Shown in pieces: positions 6,650 through 11,751 of a stretch of DNA of 44,008 bases. Position 1 is the first letter of the stretch; the number at the start of each line of letters is the position of its first letter. The position numbers and the translations under genes were made by a program. A model generated the notes under the pieces. The model did no database searches. It was not told where the DNA came from and saw only the letters and a program-made list of their open reading frames with translations. Origin of the DNA: a virus; IMG/VR virus record IMGVR_UViG_3300042691_030650, positions 1 to 44,008 of that record, one strand, 5' to 3'.

Positions 6650-6937
6650 CTACGAGGCGCGCGGCGTGACGACATCCGCCACGGCGCTATCGGTGAACTC
6701 GTGCAGGTGATCGGCGATGCGCTCCGCCGCCATCCCGCGCTCGTGGCAGTAGGCCACGAAGTCCGCCAGAAACCGGGCGATGCCCCTCCCGCGGTCTCGG
6801 CTGGCGTAGTCATCGAGGCGCCGCATCTCGCCGCGCACGCCGTAGGCCCGCAACTCGCCGCGCACATGCACGGCGCACTCCTGCCACCTCGCGCTGACAC
6901 GCGCGACGGTGGGCTTCGTTCGGTCGGTGGCACTCAT
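6650..6937 (-). CDS. Small protein, 95 aa, stand-alone copy of the 5362-6279 C-terminal domain
   Basis: Residues 30-95 (LRAYGVRGEMRRLDDYASRD, then RGRGIARFLADFVAYCHERG) align with residues 236-300 of the protein at 5362-6279 (MRARGVRGDLPQMDRYVRTE, then RGRGYARFLHDFVQHVKQAS). It looks like a helical domain with a conserved GVRG and RGRG.ARFL core. AGGGAG precedes ATG 6937. Its stop is followed by element B, and element C is upstream. It could be a regulatory or decoy subunit of the larger protein; untested. Confidence 0.7.
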   Translation of the reverse strand: MSATDRTKPTVARVSARWQECAVHVRGELRAYGVRGEMRRLDDYASRDRGRGIARFLADFVAYCHERGMAAERIADHLHEFTDSAVADVVTPRAS

Positions 6938-6959
6938 GGCTCCCTGTCCTATCTGTTGG

Positions 6960-7003
6960 GCGCGGAACCCCGCGCGTTGCGTGTTTCCCGGCTCTGACCC
7001 CGG
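6960..7003 (-). repeat. Two-hairpin intergenic element, copy C (divergent)
   Basis: Hairpin 1 is GCGCGG (6960-6965), loop AACC, CCGCGC (6970-6975). Hairpin 2 is a short CCGG (6988-6991), loop CTCTGACC, CCGG (7000-7003). The 8-base loop of hairpin 2 is identical to copy B and one base from copy A, while the stems are different. It lies upstream of the 95-aa gene at 6650-6937, so all three copies precede members of the duplicated block. Confidence 0.55.
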
Positions 7004-7047
7004 TCTTAACGTCCGCTCATGCTCACCAGCGGACTTCCCCCACCAAC

Positions 7048-7245
7048 TCAGCTTGCGGCCTTGCGCTGCTGTGCCTGCAACTCGACCTCGGATCGCTTCA
7101 CGAACAGGAGCCCCGCGACGGTCATGCTCGACAACTCGCCGCGCGCGACCATCGCCAGCACCGTCGGGCGCGTCACGCCGAGCGCCCGCGCCGCATCCTG
7201 CGCCCGCATCCAGTCGTGCGCCTTGCGCTGCCGTCCTTTCGCCAT
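7048..7245 (-). CDS. HTH_17/MerR-type DNA-binding protein, first early leftward gene
   Basis: 65 residues: RAQDAARALGVTRPTVLAMVARGELSSMTVAGLLFVKRSEVELQAQQ is a classic excisionase/MerR-like helix-turn-helix with a short wing and an arginine before the C-terminal helix. Start chosen at ATG 7245, six bases after GGGAG; an adjacent GTG would be too close to it. It is the first gene leftward of the divergent control region, the position of a Cro-like or early activator protein. It may bind the palindrome at 7269-7285. Confidence 0.75.
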   Translation of the reverse strand: MAKGRQRKAHDWMRAQDAARALGVTRPTVLAMVARGELSSMTVAGLLFVKRSEVELQAQQRKAAS

Positions 7246-7268
7246 CACTGTCTCCCGTATTCGTTTGC

Positions 7269-7285
7269 CCTAGCACCGTGCTAGG
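7269..7285. promoter_or_regulatory. Palindromic operator
   Basis: CCTAGCACCGTGCTAGG is a perfect 8-bp inverted repeat around one central base. It sits between the divergent HTH genes (7245 leftward, 7335 rightward) and just downstream of the leftward promoter's -10, where a bound dimer would block initiation or elongation. The repressor at 7335-7757 is the obvious candidate ligand. Confidence 0.75.
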
Positions 7286-7294
7286 CTGAAACAA

Positions 7295-7324
7295 AGTGTA
7301 TCACCGTGAGTCAGGATTTGTCAA
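7295..7324 (-). promoter_or_regulatory. Sigma70-like early leftward promoter
   Basis: Read on the minus strand: -35 TTGACA (plus 7319-7324, perfect consensus), 18-bp spacer, -10 TACACT (plus 7295-7300, 4 of 6). Transcription would start near 7288, inside or beside the operator, and run into the HTH gene at 7245 and the whole leftward early operon. Confidence 0.6.
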
Positions 7325-7334
7325 CGGGGGGGGC

Positions 7335-7757
7335 GTGACGTGGACTAGTGACGCGGTGCGGGAGCTGCGACTTGCCAGAAAGGAGAGTCAGGGGGACTTC
7401 GCGCGGGCGCTGGGCGTCAGCCGCGTGACGGTCAGCCGGTGGGAATCCGGGACAGAGGTGTCCGACCTCGGCGCCGCCGCCCTTGACGCCCTCGCTCGCG
7501 TCCCGCTCTCCCCGACGGCGGACTATCTGCGCGGCCTGACCGACGCCGCCCGCGCGGTGCGCGCCCTGCTGGACCAGCTGGAGCGGGACGCCGCCGACGC
7601 GGCGGTTATCGGCTTTGCGTCAGCAGCCGACGCTGATCCGCCACCGACAGCCGAATCGCCCCGTCCAGAAACAGGTGCAGGAGTTCGGCGTAGAGGACTC
7701 CGCTTGCACACCACGCCCGACGAATCACCCGGGAGCGATCCGGCGTCAGGACCGTGA
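7335..7757 (+). CDS. XRE-family repressor-like protein
   Basis: 140 residues. The N-terminus (ELRLARKESQGDFARALGVSRVTVSRWESGTEVSD) is a textbook Cro/C1 helix-turn-helix with WESG. A C-terminal helical part may form dimers, and the last 45 residues are low-complexity P/E/R. Start set at GTG 7335 because a G-rich ribosome site (GGGGGGGC) precedes it; an in-frame GTG at 7296 lacks one. It faces the leftward early genes across the operator, so it is the best candidate lysogeny repressor. The tail overlaps the opposing 7606-7878 gene by 150 bp. Confidence 0.8.
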   Translation: MTWTSDAVRELRLARKESQGDFARALGVSRVTVSRWESGTEVSDLGAAALDALARVPLSPTADYLRGLTDAARAVRALLDQLERDAADAAVIGFASAADADPPPTAESPRPETGAGVRRRGLRLHTTPDESPGSDPASGP

Positions 7758-7878
7758 GCGTATGCGTCGGATGCTCGGGCCAGACCACGAGCACGTCACG
7801 CGGCCGGGCGGCGATCGGCGCGACGAGGGGCAGCACAACGAGGCAGGACAGGAGCGGGAACGGGGCGCGCTGGGGCAT
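7606..7878 (-). CDS. Possible exported small protein, 90 aa
   Basis: Starts MPQRAPFPLLSCLVVLPLVA, an apparent signal peptide or membrane anchor. A short soluble part follows (DVLVVWPEHPTHTLTVLTPDRSRVIRRAWCASGVLYAELLHLFLDG). Protein-like composition favours it, but there is no clear ribosome site and its last 150 bp overlap the repressor gene on the other strand. Either this gene or the repressor tail may be wrong. Possible lysogeny-expressed surface factor. Confidence 0.4.
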   Translation of the reverse strand: MPQRAPFPLLSCLVVLPLVAPIAARPRDVLVVWPEHPTHTLTVLTPDRSRVIRRAWCASGVLYAELLHLFLDGAIRLSVADQRRLLTQSR

Positions 7879-8001
7879 GGGGCTGCTATGGTACACCGGG
7901 GGACCGACAATAACAGTTGGGGATGTCAGCTCCGTGTCATTTCGCGGGCTGAGGCGTTCCACGGGAAACACGAACAGCCGGGAATCCGGCGGGAGTAGGC
8001 A

Positions 8002-8223
8002 ATGGGTACGGTGTTGTATGTAGCCGGGGTGGTATGGGCTGCCATCGGCGCGCTCTTCCTTGGGATCAGCTTCTTCGCGGCGCGAGGGTCCATGCTCGTG
8101 ACCGTCATGTTCATCTCAATGCTCGGCTTCGTGTTGCCGGGTCTCGTGTCTGCGGCCATCGGTTCGGTGCTCCGGGAGAAGGCGCGCGCGCTCGATGCCG
8201 CCTACAAGGCTGGTGCGCCGTGA
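8002..8223 (+). CDS. Two-pass membrane protein, 73 aa
   Basis: Two hydrophobic segments (about residues 4-26 and 31-55) separated by AARGS, with a basic amphipathic tail (LREKARALDAAYKAG). CGGGAG lies before ATG 8002. First gene of a rightward three-gene operon; it overlaps the next start as GTGA. No family recognised. Because the operon is oriented against the rest of the genome and sits in the lysogeny island, it may be expressed in the prophage. Confidence 0.7.
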   Translation: MGTVLYVAGVVWAAIGALFLGISFFAARGSMLVTVMFISMLGFVLPGLVSAAIGSVLREKARALDAAYKAGAP

Positions 8224-8516
8224 CTCACCCCGGCTGGCAGAGCAAGACGCAGAAGCGCATCGCCCTGGCGTTGCTCGTGATTGCGGCGCCCGTGCTGTAC
8301 CTGTACGCCACCGCGCCGCTGGACACAAAGCCGCCGGTCTCGCCTGCGCTCGCGCGCGCCATCGGCGACTTCGAGACGGCGAAGTCCATCAAGGACCAGT
8401 CGCGCGCCTGCCTGTACGCCAGCGCGGTCGTGGCCGTGCTGATCGCCGAGCGCGACACCACGAGCGCGAAGAAGTGGCGCGACGAGGAGCGGTACGTCTG
8501 TGAGCGTGGATTCTAG
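8220..8516 (+). CDS. Membrane-anchored protein, 98 aa
   Basis: GTG start coupled to the previous stop (GTGA). One N-terminal membrane segment (about residues 14-32, IALALLVIAAPVLYLYATA), then a helical domain with two cysteines (ACLYAS and YVCERGF at the end), likely outside the cytoplasm. The phase and spacing with both neighbours support a single operon. No family recognised. Confidence 0.65.
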   Translation: MTHPGWQSKTQKRIALALLVIAAPVLYLYATAPLDTKPPVSPALARAIGDFETAKSIKDQSRACLYASAVVAVLIAERDTTSAKKWRDEERYVCERGF

Positions 8517-8949
8517 CCCCCCCCGCTGCCCCGTCTGCGCCAGCGAGCGCATCCCTGGCGTCGGCTCGTGCGCGAACTGCGGCGAGGCGTTCCCCAAAGC
8601 GCCGTGGGTGGCGTCGTTCGACGTGCACGACGACCCGCTGCCGGACTACTACACGCCGCCGAGCACGGACACGGCCACGATCTACCGGGCGCTCATGGAG
8701 GCCCGGGCGCTCGAGTATGCGGGAGATGTGGTGGGGGCGACGGCGATTTACGAGCGGGTCTGCAAGACGCGGACGCGGGACGGGATGGCGTACAAGCGGC
8801 TGGCGGTCATCTACCGGCGGGGGAAGCAGCCGGCGCACGAGGAGCGCGTCGTTCGGCTGGCGTTGGCGCACATCCCGTCGGGGCCGACCAGCTGGTTCGT
8901 GGTCCGGTTGGCGAAGATTCTGGGGGAGCAGAAAAAGCCCCACCGGTGA
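8500..8949 (+). CDS. Zinc-ribbon plus helical-repeat (TPR-like) protein, 149 aa
   Basis: Residues 9-29 form a zinc ribbon (CPVC ... CANCGEAF). Residues 55-140 are paired amphipathic helices resembling a TPR (YRALMEARALEYAGDVVGATAIYERV, AYKRLAVIYRRGKQ, ERVVRLALAHI). GTG 8500 overlaps the upstream gene by 17 bp, with GAGGAG at 8484-8489. Probably a cytoplasmic protein-protein adaptor working with the two membrane proteins upstream; no function is known. The stop lies in a terminator stem that serves the opposite strand. Confidence 0.65.
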   Translation: MSVDSSPPRCPVCASERIPGVGSCANCGEAFPKAPWVASFDVHDDPLPDYYTPPSTDTATIYRALMEARALEYAGDVVGATAIYERVCKTRTRDGMAYKRLAVIYRRGKQPAHEERVVRLALAHIPSGPTSWFVVRLAKILGEQKKPHR

Positions 8950-8958
8950 CGGTGGGGC
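8932..8958 (-). terminator. Rho-independent terminator (minus strand)
   Basis: Arms GCCCCACCG (8937-8945) and CGGTGGGGC (8950-8958) with loop GTGA give a perfect 9-bp GC-rich stem. On the minus strand the stem is followed directly by TTTTT (plus A-run 8932-8936). It would stop transcripts of the 9125-9733 regulator and any late transcript reading through it, protecting the rightward operon from antisense RNA. Confidence 0.85.
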
Positions 8959-9124
8959 GTGGGCCATGCAAAAGTGCCGGGGCGGTGCAACCGGTTGCGT
9001 GGCAGCCTGTTCCGGCGCTTTTGGAAGATTCTGCGAAAAAAATCCGCAGGAATATGCGCGTCCGCGCCCCACCGGTTCGGGCTGGCGTGCTCCTAGGCTG
9101 GGGCGAGTTAGGAGGTGGGTCGGA

Positions 9125-9733
9125 TTACCGCCGGTACGTCAGGTACACGCCGGTGTCGTCCACGCCGGTGATTCGCAGCCGCTCGACCTGCTGCGCGAGC
9201 GTGTCCGGCACGTCCTGCTCACCGGCGAGCCAGCGGCGCATGGTACGATCGTCGCGGCCGAGCACGCGGGAGAGCTCGGTCGGGGTGATGCCCGACGCCA
9301 GCGCGAGCCGCCGCAGGGCCCACGTGGACGCGCGGGCCGGGCTGTCGAGCTGCGCGCGCGCGAGGTCGTAGTCCTCTCGGGTCGGCCGCGACGCGCCGCT
9401 GGCGAGCGGCAGGGCCTCCCCTCCGGCAATCTCCTCGTCCGTGCTGTCCGGCGCGTGCAGCGACCAGCCGTCCTCCGACTCGCACACCACGAAATCCGCG
9501 TCGTCGTCTACGCGGGTGGTATCCACGAGGGAGCCGCCGACCAGCGCGAAGCGGCGCGACAGATCCCAGCCGTGCGTCTCGATGAACGCGGCGAGTGACA
9601 CGGAAATGCGGGCGGTCTGGAACTGCGCGTCGGGGTTCTGCGTCTCGGTGCGAGCGGTCGCGATCGCCTCGTCAACGGTGGTGCCGATCGCGTAGATGCT
9701 GACGTCGTCGTAGGCGGCGAAGAACTGCGTCAT
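9125..9733 (-). CDS. HTH regulator with N-terminal sensor-like domain, 202 aa
   Basis: Residues 138-186 (WALRRLALASGITPTELSRVLGRDDRTMRRWLAGEQDVPDTLA) form an XRE-like HTH. Residues 1-72 (DVSIYAIGTTVDEAIATART ... AAFIETHGWDLSRRFALVGGSLVD) resemble a small domain found alone in other phage proteins. A linker of D/E/G separates them. It stands alone: its own promoter (9797-9825), a large operator at its transcription start and a strong terminator after it, which suggests autoregulation. GAGG lies before ATG 9733. Could be a second lysogeny or late-gene regulator. Confidence 0.75.
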   Translation of the reverse strand: MTQFFAAYDDVSIYAIGTTVDEAIATARTETQNPDAQFQTARISVSLAAFIETHGWDLSRRFALVGGSLVDTTRVDDDADFVVCESEDGWSLHAPDSTDEEIAGGEALPLASGASRPTREDYDLARAQLDSPARASTWALRRLALASGITPTELSRVLGRDDRTMRRWLAGEQDVPDTLAQQVERLRITGVDDTGVYLTYRR

Positions 9734-9767
9734 GTGAGCCTCGGGGCAGTGCCCCAGTTGGCGGGTG

Positions 9768-9792
9768 GTGTCGGCGTCACTTGCGCCGACAC
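9768..9792. promoter_or_regulatory. Operator: 9-bp inverted repeat at transcription start
   Basis: GTGTCGGCG (9768-9776) and CGCCGACAC (9784-9792) are perfect complements with a 7-base spacer. It starts 4 bp downstream of the -10 of the promoter for the 9125-9733 regulator, so bound protein would repress that promoter. A second small palindrome, GGGGCAGTGCCCC (9743-9755), lies in the leader. Confidence 0.7.
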
Positions 9793-9796
9793 AGGG

Positions 9797-9825
9797 AACA
9801 TATTGCAGGGTTATACCCCTGTCAA
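9797..9825 (-). promoter_or_regulatory. Sigma70 promoter of the HTH regulator
   Basis: Minus strand: -35 TTGACA (plus 9820-9825, perfect), 17-bp spacer, -10 TATGTT (plus 9797-9802, 4 of 6). The spacer itself contains an inverted repeat CAGGG/CCCTG (9806-9810 and 9817-9821), a possible further operator half-site pair. It lies 10 bp beyond the stop of the last late gene (9836). Confidence 0.8.
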
Positions 9826-9835
9826 CCCACCACTT

Positions 9836-10126
9836 TCACCCCACCACCAGCCGCACCTCGCTCGTCGCCACGAGCTGCTGCGCATAGCGCACCACGAGCC
9901 ACACGCGCCCGCCCCTGGGGAACAGGGCGCGCAGATCCCGGGCGAACAGGCGGAGCGGGGGGATAGTGCCGCCGCGCTCCCACACGAGTGTGCGCTCAAG
10001 TGTCGGGTGGACCGTCGGCCCGCCGCGGGCGGTGGAGATGCCCACGACGACACTGCCCCGGTTGACCGGCGGGGCGCAGTCGATCGGGATGGACACGGCC
10101 TCGCCGGTGACGAGGAGCTCGATCAT
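9836..10126 (-). CDS. Hypothetical protein at the end of the late operon, 96 aa
   Basis: MIELLVTGEAVSIPIDCAPP ... RVWLVVRYAQQLVATSEVRLVVG looks all-beta, like a small virion-surface or fibre-associated domain. ATG 10126 overlaps the preceding stop (ATGA). Last gene of the leftward late block; no family recognised. Confidence 0.6.
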   Translation of the reverse strand: MIELLVTGEAVSIPIDCAPPVNRGSVVVGISTARGGPTVHPTLERTLVWERGGTIPPLRLFARDLRALFPRGGRVWLVVRYAQQLVATSEVRLVVG

Positions 10127-10503
10127 GTGGCCGCCGGGCGCTTCGTGCGCCACGTGACCTGGGCGAACTCGTGATACCCGGCGCTGGGGCTCTGCCAGTG
10201 GACGTACAGCGGGCTCCCGTCGGTCGACGCCACGTGCGTCGCCAGCGCGCTGCCGAGGATCGTGGCCTCGTACAGCCCCGGCACGACCTCGGTCATGACA
10301 TAGACGAGCGCGGCGTTGAGCGCGCCGCTGGTGTGGTCGGTCGCCGTGTCCGAGGTGGACAGGTACACGCGCAGATCCGTGAGCCCGGTGACGGGCACCT
10401 CCTCACGGACACCCGTGGTGGGGTTCCTCCGCCAGCGCGTGGGGTCGGCGGTCGTGTGCGCGTTGTTCCGCGGGTACAGCTCGGCGTCGATTTCGTTGGC
10501 CAT
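10123..10503 (-). CDS. Hypothetical fibre-region protein, 126 aa
   Basis: Beta-rich, with GLTDLRVYLSTSDT ... VVPGLYEATILGSAL ... LYVHWQSPSAGYHEFAQVTWRTKRPA. The sequence style is that of small phage structural proteins that follow fibre genes. ATGA coupling to the next gene; it starts 2 bp after the stop of the repeat protein. No specific family. Confidence 0.6.
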   Translation of the reverse strand: MANEIDAELYPRNNAHTTADPTRWRRNPTTGVREEVPVTGLTDLRVYLSTSDTATDHTSGALNAALVYVMTEVVPGLYEATILGSALATHVASTDGSPLYVHWQSPSAGYHEFAQVTWRTKRPAAT

Positions 10504-10504
10504 G

Positions 10505-11566
10505 TCAGGGCACCGGGTCGTCTGATTGCAGAGTGATGGTCGCGTCGACCGCGGGACGCGCCGTGAGTGTGGCGTCGGTGGCGCGCGCGGTCAGGGTGGC
10601 GTCATTCGGCCGGGCGGTGAGACGGGCGGCGACGTTGCGGAGCGTGAGGACGGCCGTGACGAGGCCTTGGGTGACGACGACCGTGCCGGCCAGCGTCCCG
10701 CCAACGGTCACCGTCACCCCGACGCCACCACCGAGCGGCTTCGGGACCGTGAGCGCCGCCGTTGTGGTCGCGACGACGACGACGCCCCCGGCGAGCGGCT
10801 TGGGGACCGTGAGCGCGCCCGTGGCCGTCGTCGCCACCGTGACCGTGCCGGCGAGCGCGGCGCCCGATCCCGAGAGTGCGCCGGTGGTGGTGACGACGAC
10901 GCTCACCGACCCCGCCAGCGGCTTGGGGACCGTGAGGGCCGCCGTCGTCGTGGCGGCCACACTGACGCTGCCGGCGAGCGGCTTCTCGACGGTCAGCGCG
11001 CCGGTGGTCGTCGTGCTCACCGTGACACTGCCGGCGAGCGCCGCGCCCCCGCCGGCCAGCTCGCCGGTGGTCGTCACCGCGACAGTGACGGCGCCGCTCA
11101 GCGGCTTCGGTACCGTCAGCGCGCCCGTCGTCGTGGTAGCGACCGTGACACTGCCCGCCAGCGGCTTCTCGACCGTCAGCGCGCCCGATGCCGTGGCGAC
11201 CACCGCCACCGAGCCCGCCAGTGCGGCGCCCGCTCCCGTCAGCGCCCCCGTGGCCGTGACGACGACCGACACCGACCCTTCGAGCGCCGCGCCGGTGGTG
11301 ACGGGCGTGCCCTGGATCGTGACCGCGGCACTCGCCATCTCCCGCGTGCCGGTGCCGCTGCCGCGCGTGACGCGGACCCGCAGCGCCGTCGGGTCCGTGA
11401 TCGCGGCGCGTTCGCCGCTCGTGAGCGTGATCGACAGATCGGCCCACGTCCCCGGCGCGGCGGTGATGACCTCCGTGCGAATGACCGTCGTGCCTTGCAG
11501 CAGCTCGACGGTCAGCGCGGCAGGCCCCGACGGGGCCCCGCCGCGAAGGAGAGTGAGGAGGGTCAC
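10505..11566 (-). CDS. Nested-repeat beta protein, probable virion surface/fibre component, 353 aa
   Basis: Residues 1-90 look like a beta-sandwich domain. Residues 92-290 are about ten tandem copies of a 20-21 residue unit (xPLAGSVxVxxTTTGALTV). The C-terminus carries three short DATLTAR repeats. Composition is V, T, A and G with almost no charge, as in beta-solenoid or adhesin shafts. Start is GTG 11566 with no obvious ribosome site, so the start is tentative. Its setting among fibre genes suggests it decorates the tail tip or capsid; function not shown. Confidence 0.7.
   Translation of the reverse strand: MTLLTLLRGGAPSGPAALTVELLQGTTVIRTEVITAAPGTWADLSITLTSGERAAITDPTALRVRVTRGSGTGTREMASAAVTIQGTPVTTGAALEGSVSVVVTATGALTGAGAALAGSVAVVATASGALTVEKPLAGSVTVATTTTGALTVPKPLSGAVTVAVTTTGELAGGGAALAGSVTVSTTTTGALTVEKPLAGSVSVAATTTAALTVPKPLAGSVSVVVTTTGALSGSGAALAGTVTVATTATGALTVPKPLAGGVVVVATTTAALTVPKPLGGGVGVTVTVGGTLAGTVVVTQGLVTAVLTLRNVAARLTARPNDATLTARATDATLTARPAVDATITLQSDDPVP
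10697..11293 (-). repeat. Coding tandem repeat with higher-order period of 61 codons
   Basis: Units alternate by type: GAALAG, then EKPLAG or PKPLAG, then PKPLxG. The GAALAG units start near residues 113, 174 and 235, exactly 61 residues (183 bases) apart, so three-unit blocks were duplicated as a whole. Block 1 ends PKPLSG, block 2 PKPLAG, block 3 PKPLGG. Confidence 0.8.
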
Positions 11567-11583
11567 GGGCCGGCGCTACCGCG

Positions 11584-11751
11584 TCAGGGCGTCAGCGACT
11601 GCAACTGCGCGAGCGTGTCCGTGGTCTGGGCAATCTCCGTGTCACACGCGGCCACCCGCGCTACATCGCCAATGCGGGCGGCCGCCGTGCGCAGCTGTCC
11701 GAGGAACACCAGCCGCGCCTGCGCCAGCGAGACGAGGTCCGAGAGCGTCAT
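11584..11751 (-). CDS. Small helical protein, 55 aa
   Basis: MTLSDLVSLAQARLVFLGQL and then AACDTEIAQTTDTLAQLQSL form a helical hairpin with leucine heptads. Similar tiny coiled-coil proteins often sit beside phage tail-fibre genes. TGATG overlap with the fibre gene upstream supports translation. Role unknown; perhaps a fibre assembly or trimerisation aid. Confidence 0.65.
   Translation of the reverse strand: MTLSDLVSLAQARLVFLGQLRTAAARIGDVARVAACDTEIAQTTDTLAQLQSLTP

Noticed and set aside
9031-9049. Hairpin CTGCG...CGCAG with an A-run loop
   Set aside because: The stem is only 5 bp and the A-run lies in the loop, not after the stem, so it does not form a terminator. The true terminator is at 8932-8958.
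10697-11293. Regular repeats considered as a CRISPR array
   Set aside because: The repeats are coding, contiguous and degenerate at the DNA level, with no unique spacers. No cas genes are present.
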